Of a stretch of DNA of 64,000 nt, positions 26,742 through 34,559 are shown one piece after another (positions within the stretch are counted from its first letter, which is position 1; every line of letters begins with the position of its first letter). Made by a program: the position numbers and the translations under genes. The notes under the pieces were generated by a model. The model was not told the DNA's origin and did not search any database. It worked only from the letters and a program-made list of their open reading frames with translations. The stretch covers positions 1 through 64,000 of the forward strand of contig JAGVAP010000009.1 of the NCBI GenBank assembly GCA_020060215.1. Direction: 5' to 3'. The DNA is from Deltaproteobacteria bacterium. Its GTDB lineage: Bacteria; Desulfobacterota; DSM-4660; Desulfatiglandales; HGW-15.

Positions 26742-27530
26742 ATGAATTACGGGCATATCATCTTCACCAAGGAAAATGGAATTGCGAGAATTACCTTGAA
26801 TCGCCCCGAGGTGATGAATGCCATGAACAAGGCGATGATCTCCGAAATCGGAAGTGCGCTGGATGATGCCGAGCAGGACGAGGAGGTGCGGGTAGTTATC
26901 CTGACTGGAATGGGAAAAGCATTCTGCGTAGGTGCGGATCTTAAGGCCGCAGCCGAGGAGATGGGGACCTTGTCCAAGCAGGAAGCTTGGTTTCGTTGGG
27001 CGAACAAGCATACCATAGAACGCCTTGGCTCCCTGAGCAAACCGGTAATCGCAAAGGTGAACGGGTTTGCGTTTGCTGGCGGATATGAGCTCATGATTGC
27101 ATGCGACCTGGCGGTCGCCGCGGAAGATGCTCTTATAGGAGACCAGCACATCAATTTTGGGCTAGTGGGCCCAGGGGGGAGCACTCAGAAGACCACCTGG
27201 CTGGTGGGCGCCAGAAGGGCGAAGGAGATTATCCTCACTGGCAAAAGATTCACTGGGAAGGAGGCTGAGAGCATAGGGCTCGTCAATCAAGCGGTGCCTC
27301 GCGAAACACTGGAGCACATAGTCAGTCAGCTTGCTGCGCATCTGTGTGAGAAGAGCCCCGTTGCCTTACGTATTGCTAAATCCCTAATCAATAGAGCTAC
27401 TCAGGTTGATCTTTCTCTCTCCCAGGAGCTGGAGGTGATGTCCTCAATCGTGAACTGCGCCTCTGAAGACTACTCGGAGGGCATAAGGGCATTCAATGAA
27501 AAGAGGAAGCCTCTCTTCAAGGGGAGGTAA
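26742..27530 (+). CDS. Enoyl-CoA hydratase/isomerase family protein
   Basis: 262 aa crotonase-fold protein. The N-terminal ITLNRPEVMNAMN and the oxyanion-hole segment AFCVGADLK are clear, and the first catalytic Glu is kept in AFAGGYELMIACD. The second Glu of classical hydratases (usual GQPEI) appears as GDQHI, a His instead. So the enzyme may be an isomerase, hydrolase or an altered hydratase. I prefer the ATG at 26742 because AAGGGG lies upstream; an ATG at 26727 has no ribosome site. Confidence 0.87.
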   Translation: MNYGHIIFTKENGIARITLNRPEVMNAMNKAMISEIGSALDDAEQDEEVRVVILTGMGKAFCVGADLKAAAEEMGTLSKQEAWFRWANKHTIERLGSLSKPVIAKVNGFAFAGGYELMIACDLAVAAEDALIGDQHINFGLVGPGGSTQKTTWLVGARRAKEIILTGKRFTGKEAESIGLVNQAVPRETLEHIVSQLAAHLCEKSPVALRIAKSLINRATQVDLSLSQELEVMSSIVNCASEDYSEGIRAFNEKRKPLFKGR

Positions 27531-27604
27531 GTGACGGAAGGGCTGCGGCAGCGCCCTCCGCGCGGGCAGTAGATCGAGCATTTTTCCAGAAAGGAGGAAA
27601 TACG

Positions 27605-28981
27605 ATGGATATCATGTTCACGCTCGTGGAGAATTTCCTGAACACGAAATTCGAAGACCTGCCAAATACCGCCGTCGCCGCCGCGAAGAAAAGCATACTT
27701 GATACCATGGGGGCTACTATCGCAGGCTCATCGGTTAAGGGATGCCATTTGCTACGAGAGCATATTATCGAGTTGGGCGGCAAGGCTGAAAGCTCGATAG
27801 CGGCCTTTGGAGACCGGGTGCCCTGCAATCTCGCCGGTTTTGTAAACGGCACCATGGCACGAGCACTGGAAATCGCCGATGTCTTCGATCGATTTCCCCT
27901 TCACCCCAGCGCCTCGATCGTGCCCGCCTGTCTTGCCATTGCGGAGAAGAAGGGGAACGTCAGTGGCAAGGAGTTCATCACGGCCGTGGCTTTGGGGCAC
28001 GACATGAAGATCAGGATGGCACTTGCAACTAAAATCGGGCCTATTCAATCCGGCAGGTACAACCTTTTCAAGATATTCCCCGCAGTGGGAGCGGTAGGCC
28101 GGCTATGGGGGCTGGATCAGGATAAGCTGTCGAATGCGATGGGGATCGCATTCACCCACATGGTGGGGGACGCACAGAGCGCCTTTGAAGGCGCCATGAC
28201 CCATTATCTCCAGCAGGGAATGGTAGCCAAGCTAGCGATTGAAGATGTTCTGCTGGCGGAGAAGGGAATAACGGGCGCTAAGAATGTGCTCCAGGGTAGG
28301 AACGGGTTCTACAAAGCATATGAGCCCGGTCCAAATCTCGATGCCCTGACATACAATCTAGGGAAGGAGTTCAGGGGGTGTGAAATCTCGATCAAATTCT
28401 ACAGCGCCTGCCGTGCTAGCCACGAGTCTATCGACTTGGCGAGGTCTATGGTATCGACGGAAAAGATCACCCCTGAACAGATAGAAAGCATATCGATCCG
28501 AGTAAATAAATCCGTCTATGACCTCAATTGCAGTCCGCTCGTGGAGAAACATCATCCCAAAACGGCTGTAGATGCTCAGTTCAGCATACCTTTCACAGTC
28601 GCCGCATCAATTGTGAGAGGGGATTTCTTTGTCGATGAGCTCAATGAGGAAATCCTGAAGGATGAGAGGATACTCGATCTTGCAAGGCGTGTGACTCCGG
28701 TCGTCGACGAAAGCTGCAACACCGATCTAGTCATCGGTGCGGCTGAGATGGAAATCAAACTTAGAAACGGTAGGATTATCACCGGTAAAACCCGATTCCC
28801 CAAAGGAAATCCAAGCAACCCTGCTACCATGGAGGAGTGCATCCGTAAATTCGAGAAATGCATCAAGTATTCGGTCCGTGAGTTCTCACAATCCCAGACT
28901 GCCGATATTGCCGGGTGTGTAAGCAGGCTCGAGGAGCTGAGCGATGTGACCGAGCTTGCACATATGCTTGTTCCCAGATGA
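27605..28981 (+). CDS. MmgE/PrpD family protein
   Basis: 458 aa, the usual length of the family, which includes 2-methylcitrate dehydratase, cis-aconitate decarboxylase and iminodisuccinate epimerase. Family-like segments are ILDTMGATIAGSS near the N-terminus, the His-bearing FPLHPSASIVPACLA and, in the lid domain, YSACRASHESIDL. I cannot assign the reaction. It stands between the enoyl-CoA hydratase and the binding protein, with an AAGGAGG ribosome site, so it belongs to the same pathway. Confidence 0.85.
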   Translation: MDIMFTLVENFLNTKFEDLPNTAVAAAKKSILDTMGATIAGSSVKGCHLLREHIIELGGKAESSIAAFGDRVPCNLAGFVNGTMARALEIADVFDRFPLHPSASIVPACLAIAEKKGNVSGKEFITAVALGHDMKIRMALATKIGPIQSGRYNLFKIFPAVGAVGRLWGLDQDKLSNAMGIAFTHMVGDAQSAFEGAMTHYLQQGMVAKLAIEDVLLAEKGITGAKNVLQGRNGFYKAYEPGPNLDALTYNLGKEFRGCEISIKFYSACRASHESIDLARSMVSTEKITPEQIESISIRVNKSVYDLNCSPLVEKHHPKTAVDAQFSIPFTVAASIVRGDFFVDELNEEILKDERILDLARRVTPVVDESCNTDLVIGAAEMEIKLRNGRIITGKTRFPKGNPSNPATMEECIRKFEKCIKYSVREFSQSQTADIAGCVSRLEELSDVTELAHMLVPR

Positions 28982-29041
28982 TGGATGGTTAAACGAATCC
29001 AGATTCAGAACCCGTGTAAACTGAGATAGAAGGAGGTCAAG

Positions 29042-30193
29042 ATGAGAACCGGCAAGAAAATGCTTTTGATCTTGATGGTGTTGTGTTTCATGTGCATTGC
29101 ATCCGTACCCATGGTGACCGCGAAAGAACCTTACCGAATCGGCTGGTGCGGTCCCCTCTCCGGTCCTGCTGCCTACATGGGAGACGTGGGCAAGAAGACG
29201 GTCATGATGATGGCGGAAAAGATCAACATGGCTGGGGGCATCAATGGGCATCCCGTCGAGATAATCGCCTATGACTCGGAAAACAAACCGGAGACAACGG
29301 TCCAGGTGGTGAACAGGCTCATCAAGAAAGACGGGGTGGTGGCAATCGTCGGTCCCACCACGAGTATAGAAGCCGTATCGGCCCTAACCATTGCAGGACA
29401 AACAAAAACCGTCATGGTAATGCCCGCGCTTACATCGCGAATTGTGACCCCGGTTCGAAAGTACGTGTTCAAGACTGTCATATCGGAAGACGACTCGGTA
29501 GTGAAGGACTTCGAGTATCTAAAATCGCGTGGTCTAACAAAGATTGCGGTGATCACGTCACAAGACGGATACGGTGATGCAGGACTGGAATCAATCGAGG
29601 CACTTGCCCCACGAATGGGTGTGGAAATTATTCTTAAGGAAAAGGTCTCGGGGACTGACAATGACATGACCCCTGTCCTCACCAAGGTCAAGAACAGCGG
29701 TGCGCAGGCCCTCCTGGATTGGTGTCATTTGAGACCGGCCATTCTCATCACCCGCAATATCAAGCAGATTGGTCTTTCGATTCCCGTGATTCGCAGTATA
29801 GGATGTGTTCAGGAGAGCTTTCTGAAAGACGTGCAGGACAATGCCGAGGGTCACCTTGGAGCTACCTTCAAATTCATGGATGCGGAATCGCTGCCCGACA
29901 ACGATCCCCAAAAGTTTGTCATTCTCCGCTACCAGCGCGACTTTCAGGAAAAATACAAAGAGATGCCGATCATGTTCGGTGCGGACGCCTACGACGCGAT
30001 GCAGATTGTGGTCATGGCCCTTGGAAAAGTCGGAGCCGACAAAGAGAAGTTACGCGATGCGATCGAGCAGACCAGAAACCATGTCGGTGCTGGCGGCATT
30101 TTCAATTTCTCACCCGAGAAGCACCACCCCGATGGTGAAAACGCAGTGATCATCTACCGGGTAACCAACGGAAAATGGATGATTGCCCGGTAG
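29042..30193 (+). CDS. Liv-type ABC transporter substrate-binding protein
   Basis: 383 aa periplasmic binding protein with a signal peptide (MRTGKKMLLILMVLCFMCIA, cleaved near residue 28). The mature part starts YRIGWCGPLSGPAAYMGDVG; later motifs are VAIVGPTTS and AYDAMQIVVMAL. The ribosome site AAGGAGGTC is near perfect. It heads the transport half of the catabolic operon and presumably binds the acid that the ligase activates (inference from context). Confidence 0.9.
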   Translation: MRTGKKMLLILMVLCFMCIASVPMVTAKEPYRIGWCGPLSGPAAYMGDVGKKTVMMMAEKINMAGGINGHPVEIIAYDSENKPETTVQVVNRLIKKDGVVAIVGPTTSIEAVSALTIAGQTKTVMVMPALTSRIVTPVRKYVFKTVISEDDSVVKDFEYLKSRGLTKIAVITSQDGYGDAGLESIEALAPRMGVEIILKEKVSGTDNDMTPVLTKVKNSGAQALLDWCHLRPAILITRNIKQIGLSIPVIRSIGCVQESFLKDVQDNAEGHLGATFKFMDAESLPDNDPQKFVILRYQRDFQEKYKEMPIMFGADAYDAMQIVVMALGKVGADKEKLRDAIEQTRNHVGAGGIFNFSPEKHHPDGENAVIIYRVTNGKWMIAR

Positions 30194-30229
30194 CGGCTTT
30201 TATTCAAAGTTTTAGGAGTAGTTGAGGTC

Positions 30230-31123
30230 ATGACGGAGTTTTTGCAGGCGTTGTTTTCCGGGCTCTCCTCGGGAGCGATGTATGCCCTTATGGCGGTCGG
30301 CATCTCCCTCATATACAGCTCCACGAGGCTTATCAACTTTGCCCAAGGGGAGTTTGTGATGCTCGGCGGCATGATTATGGCTACCCTGTACGGCGATTTC
30401 AAACTTCCCCTTGTAGTCGCCTTTTCCATGACCGTGATAATCGTCACGGTCGTGGGAATTGTGCTGAAGTGGATCGTGTATAGGGAGAACAAACGTTTGC
30501 CTCTCGTTACGGTCCTGATCATCACGATCGGCGTGTCCATAGCTGTCAGCGGAATCTCGATGCACGTGTGGGACAAGAACTTTCATCAGTACATGCCGTT
30601 CTCAGGACAAGAGCCCATTTTCATCGCGGGCGCATCGATCCTCCCTCAAAGTCTCTGGGTCATCGTCACCGCAGTTGCGTTACTCGTGTTCCTGGCCGTG
30701 TTTCTCAACCGATCCATTACGGGAAAAGCCATGAGAGCCTGTTCCATCGATCCTTTGGGTGCCAGCATCATGGGGATAAAGGTGAATAGGATGGTGCTTC
30801 TTTGTTTTGTGCTCAGTTCTGCCTTCGGAGCCGTGGCCGGCATACTGATCACCCCGATCACCATGATGGAGTACAGCGGGGGGATGCGCATTGCTTTGAA
30901 AGGATTTTCTGCTGCGCTTTTTGGCGGGATGGAAAGTGTCCTCGGCGCGGTCTTGGGGGGGCTACTGATTGGTTTCCTTGAGTCTTTCTCGGCAATGTTT
31001 ATCTCCTCCGGATACAAGGATCTCATCACCTTTCTCGTGATCATCAACATACTTCTGTTCCGGCCGTCCGGGTTGTTGGGGAGAAGGTCTGCTGAAGGCC
31101 TGGAGGCGAACGGCGATGAGTAG
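30230..31123 (+). CDS. livH: ABC transporter permease (LivH family)
   Basis: 297 aa membrane protein with about eight hydrophobic segments. It opens GLSSGAMYALMAVGISLIYS, typical of LivH, and ends RPSGLLGRRSAEG. The cytoplasmic coupling loop is GKAMRACSIDPLGASIMGI. It pairs with the following LivM; the genes overlap by 8 bp. Confidence 0.9.
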   Translation: MTEFLQALFSGLSSGAMYALMAVGISLIYSSTRLINFAQGEFVMLGGMIMATLYGDFKLPLVVAFSMTVIIVTVVGIVLKWIVYRENKRLPLVTVLIITIGVSIAVSGISMHVWDKNFHQYMPFSGQEPIFIAGASILPQSLWVIVTAVALLVFLAVFLNRSITGKAMRACSIDPLGASIMGIKVNRMVLLCFVLSSAFGAVAGILITPITMMEYSGGMRIALKGFSAALFGGMESVLGAVLGGLLIGFLESFSAMFISSGYKDLITFLVIINILLFRPSGLLGRRSAEGLEANGDE

Positions 31124-32120
31124 CTGCTTTCAAAGAAACAAAAGTGTAATCCTGTTCAGCACGTCGCTGGTGCTTCTTCCTGTAGTCTTCGGATCCGGTT
31201 TTTACATTAATGTGATGATCTTAGTTGCGATCTACTCCTCAACAGCCATAGGGCTGTGCCTGTTGACGGGCTACACGGGGCAAATATCCATAGCGCACGC
31301 CGCATTCTTTGGGCTTGGAGCATATTCATCGGCGATTCTCACAACCCGCTGGGGCTTTCCGCCCTATCTCGCCCTTTTTGTGAGCGTACTTTTTGTAGGC
31401 ATCATCGCCTATCTAATTGGCCTAGTAGTCTTGCGGTTTCGTGGTCACTATCTAGCAATTGTGACACTTAGCATCCTAGTCATCATTGAAGTGCTGCTGA
31501 AGGAGACCCCGTCTCTCACTGGTGGTGATCAAGGTCTTTCGGGCATAACCCATTTCTCGCTGCCAGGGTTGGTTTTTGACAGTGAGCTGAAGATATACTA
31601 TCTCACGTGGTTCATCCTTGTAGTTTTGCTCGTGTTCTCCCTAAATATAGCAAAGTCCAGGATTGGGAGGGCACTGAAGGCCATCAGGGAAGACGAAGAG
31701 ATCGCAAGGATTATTGCCGTGCCCGCCTCGACCTATAAGACATACATCTTCATTCTTAGTTCAACTTACGCCGCCATATCAGGTGTGCTCTACGCCCACT
31801 ATGTCATGTTCCTGACACCGCAGGTCGCAAGCTTGTCCTTTGCGTTCGAGATCATCCTCATGGTCGCATTCGGTGGGATCAGAAGCCTTTGGGGGGTTAT
31901 TTTCGGGGTGGGCAGCATACTGTTTCTTTCAGAGTACTTGAGGGGTTTCGATGAGTACCGACTGATCATTTACGGTGTCCTGCTGGTCGTCATCACCCTC
32001 TTTTTCCCCAGAGGGCTGTTGCGAGGAATCTATGATTCCTTCAGGTCTCTTGGGGAGGTGCTGGGGAGAGGGAAAAGGCTGCTTGTTTCGTCAAGTGGAC
32101 CTGAAGGAGCGCGTGACTGA
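31116..32120 (+). CDS. livM: ABC transporter permease (LivM family)
   Basis: 334 aa second permease. LivM hallmarks are LLTGYTGQISIAHAAFFGLG, the coupling loop ALKAIREDEEIARII and the C-terminal FFPRGLL. The ATG at 31116 overlaps livH, and the stop overlaps the livG ATG (TGATG), showing translational coupling. Confidence 0.9.
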   Translation: MSSCFQRNKSVILFSTSLVLLPVVFGSGFYINVMILVAIYSSTAIGLCLLTGYTGQISIAHAAFFGLGAYSSAILTTRWGFPPYLALFVSVLFVGIIAYLIGLVVLRFRGHYLAIVTLSILVIIEVLLKETPSLTGGDQGLSGITHFSLPGLVFDSELKIYYLTWFILVVLLVFSLNIAKSRIGRALKAIREDEEIARIIAVPASTYKTYIFILSSTYAAISGVLYAHYVMFLTPQVASLSFAFEIILMVAFGGIRSLWGVIFGVGSILFLSEYLRGFDEYRLIIYGVLLVVITLFFPRGLLRGIYDSFRSLGEVLGRGKRLLVSSSGPEGARD

Positions 32121-32881
32121 TGCTCGAGATCCGTCGCCTTACAAAGAGGTTCGGTGGCTTGACGGTGCTGTCCGATGTCTCTACGGAAGTCAAGACGGGT
32201 TCGATCAAGGGACTCATAGGTCCAAACGGTGCGGGGAAAACCACCCTTTTCAATCTCATCTGCGGCGTTTTCCCGCCCAATGAAGGGACCATCCAATTCA
32301 CGGGGAGCGATATAGGGGGGGCAAAGCCAGAAATTATAGCCTCATGCGGGATATCGAGGACCTTCCAACAACCGCGCGTGTTCAAGAGCTTTACAGTGAA
32401 GGAAAACATGCTGCTGGGTCATCATCTTCAGTCGAAGGCCGGATTCTTTGCGTGTGGACTCAGGCTCCCCAGGGTACGACGCGATGAGCAATGGATTTCC
32501 GCGGAAAGCCTGAAGTATGTGCGGTTGCTCGGTCTCGAGGACAAGATGGATCGCATTGCGAGCGAGCTCCCTCTAGGGGAACAACGCCATCTTGAGGTTG
32601 CGCGGGCCCTTGCCATGAGACCGAAGCTGCTCCTTCTTGACGAGCCGGCATCCGGGCTTAATGATCAGGAGGTGAGCGTGTTCAAGGACATCCTTCTTCA
32701 AGTCAGGGAGCTTGGCATCAGCCTCTTCATTATCGAACACAGAATGAAATTCGTGATGGATATCTGCGATAGCATTCTGGTACTGAACTTTGGCGCTAAA
32801 ATCGCAGAAGGGACACCCAAAGAAATTCAGAGGTCCGAAAAAGTCATTGAGGCCTATCTGGGGACTGAAATCGATGATTGA
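32120..32881 (+). CDS. livG: ABC transporter ATPase (LivG family)
   Basis: 253 aa. Walker A is GPNGAGKTT, the signature region reads LPLGEQRHLEVARAL, Walker B is LLLLDEPASGL and the switch His is in IIEHRMKF. It has the longer insert typical of LivG and is coupled to livM and livF by overlaps at both ends. Confidence 0.92.
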   Translation: MLEIRRLTKRFGGLTVLSDVSTEVKTGSIKGLIGPNGAGKTTLFNLICGVFPPNEGTIQFTGSDIGGAKPEIIASCGISRTFQQPRVFKSFTVKENMLLGHHLQSKAGFFACGLRLPRVRRDEQWISAESLKYVRLLGLEDKMDRIASELPLGEQRHLEVARALAMRPKLLLLDEPASGLNDQEVSVFKDILLQVRELGISLFIIEHRMKFVMDICDSILVLNFGAKIAEGTPKEIQRSEKVIEAYLGTEIDD

Positions 32882-33587
32882 GGTGCGGGACATAAATGTC
32901 CGTTACGGACAGATCCAAGCCTTGCGAAACGTGTCCGTTGTTGTGGCGAGCGGCGAACTGGTCGCAATCATCGGGGCAAATGGTTCAGGCAAATCCACCC
33001 TCATCAAAGCAATGGTAGGGCTTGTTCCTAAAAACGCAGGAGAGGTGTTCTTAGCTGGGCAGCGGATTACGGAAATGCCGTGCAGCCGAATCGTTCAGCT
33101 CGGAATGACCGTTGTCCCGGAGGGGCGCCGACTGTTCGGGGTAATGCCGGTGATCGATAACCTCAGGCTGGGTGCTTACCTGCGTTTAAAACGTGGTGCA
33201 AAATCGGATGTTGAAGCAGATCTCGACTCGGTATTCACTCTTTTTCCACGTTTGAGGGAGAGGATCAGGCAACCGGCAGGCCAGCTATCTGGAGGGGAGC
33301 AGCAGATGCTGGCCATCGGGCGGGCATTGATGGGGAAACCGAAGATCATCCTTCTAGACGAGCCCTCACTGGGCCTTGCCCCATTAATTGTCAAGGAAAT
33401 CTTCGGAACCCTGAAAGTGCTAAGGAAGCAGGGTATCGCCATTCTCCTGATCGAGCAGAATGCCAAGATGTCTTTGACCATGTGCGACCGCGCCTATGTG
33501 CTGGAATTGGGCAGAATTGTACTACAGGGTGAAGGGCGAGATCTTCTCCAGAATGAATTGGTCCAGAAGGCGTATCTCGGCAGCTGA
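32874..33587 (+). CDS. livF: ABC transporter ATPase (LivF family)
   Basis: 237 aa. Walker A is GANGSGKST, the signature LSGGEQQMLAIGRAL and Walker B IILLDEPSLGLAP. I start it at the ATG at 32874 (MIEVRDINVRYGQIQALRN), overlapping the end of livG; an upstream in-frame start at 32790 lies within livG and is not family-like. It is the last gene of the operon, convergent with tetR. Confidence 0.92.
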   Translation: MIEVRDINVRYGQIQALRNVSVVVASGELVAIIGANGSGKSTLIKAMVGLVPKNAGEVFLAGQRITEMPCSRIVQLGMTVVPEGRRLFGVMPVIDNLRLGAYLRLKRGAKSDVEADLDSVFTLFPRLRERIRQPAGQLSGGEQQMLAIGRALMGKPKIILLDEPSLGLAPLIVKEIFGTLKVLRKQGIAILLIEQNAKMSLTMCDRAYVLELGRIVLQGEGRDLLQNELVQKAYLGS

Positions 33588-33648
33588 AGGAGGGACGAAC
33601 ACTACCCGTGGATTGCTGTCGAGAATGCCTCTTTCCAGCGCTGATTGA

Positions 33649-34242
33649 TTATCTATGTGGCGCCGAATCACCGACGATTCCATAGAGAATGAAGTTCAGT
33701 GCTTCTTCTTTGATCTGCTCAAACGACAATGGCCCATCCTCCCGGTACCAGCGCAGGTGCCATTGAATCACGCCTAAGATGTGAAAAGCCAGGACGGAGA
33801 TGTGAGCGTTTGGTATATAACCAGCATCTTTGAGCTTCTGCAACTCGCTCCGATAAACGTTGAGAATACCAGTCTGAAATTTCTTGTTGATTTCATTTAC
33901 AGCCGGCGATAGTTCCTCTTCATCAAGAAAGAACAATCGGGCCGACATCTCGTTTGCCCCAACCTGGTCGAGGTGAGCCTTCACCAGCCATTTGAAGCGT
34001 TCTATTGGATCGCTTTCAGCTTCAGCCGCTTTGATCAACTCCTCCTGAAGACCCATCGAGAGGTACTCTAGGATGGCAAGCAGGAGCCCATACTTGCTGC
34101 CGAAGTAATAGTAAATATTGGAAATTGTCATTCCAGTCAGCTTGGCAATGTCGCGTATGGATGTGCCCTTGAACCCGTTGGTGGAAAAAAGCTTCATCGC
34201 CACTTCAATAAGTTTCTTTTTTGATTCTGCTGCGTCGCCCAT
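33649..34242 (-). CDS. TetR-family regulator of the catabolic operon
   Basis: 197 aa. The N-terminal helix-turn-helix reads GTSIRDIAKLTGMTISNIYY (about residues 25-44), followed by a ligand domain that I cannot match to a ligand. It is convergent with the operon. Its own promoter carries the same 18-bp operator found twice at the operon promoter (22452 and 22487), so it most likely represses both the operon and itself and releases on an acyl-CoA or acid signal. That link is inferred from shared sites. The start is the ATG at 34242, about 24 nt after the expected transcription start. Confidence 0.88.
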   Translation of the reverse strand: MGDAAESKKKLIEVAMKLFSTNGFKGTSIRDIAKLTGMTISNIYYYFGSKYGLLLAILEYLSMGLQEELIKAAEAESDPIERFKWLVKAHLDQVGANEMSARLFFLDEEELSPAVNEINKKFQTGILNVYRSELQKLKDAGYIPNAHISVLAFHILGVIQWHLRWYREDGPLSFEQIKEEALNFILYGIVGDSAPHR

Positions 34243-34272
34243 GCCCCAGTTGCTCTCACGTTATTTTGCCGC

Positions 34273-34301
34273 AATATATCAAACGTTCGATTTTATGTCA
34301 A
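34273..34301 (-). promoter_or_regulatory. tetR promoter
   Basis: On the minus strand: TTGACA (34296-34301), a 17-bp spacer and TATATT (34273-34278). Near-consensus sigma-70 type. The operator at 34274-34291 covers the spacer and -10. Confidence 0.75.
34274..34291 (-). promoter_or_regulatory. TetR-family operator, site 3 (autoregulatory)
   Basis: Minus-strand ATCGAACGTTTGATATAT, differing by one base from sites 1 and 2 at 22452 and 22487. It lies in the tetR promoter in the same position relative to the -10 as site 2. Confidence 0.78.
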
Positions 34302-34559
34302 GAGCAGTTCTGTTTTTTCTACAACGGTCACTTCTTCAAGGGGATTTTTCCGTGACTTAAAGCATGCCTGTGACCGCCACGGTTTCTCTTTCGAAATGGG
34401 AAAGTGGTCTGATTTACTCGATCAGCGGATAAGAAGAGAAGAGCATACCCATCCAGAGCCGGAGGTTGGATAGGAAGAGTATCCGGCATAATAGTCCGAC
34501 CTGGTGAGACTGGGTGTTATTGCCAATGAGCCGATGGATCCGGGAGTCAGCGCGCCGTC

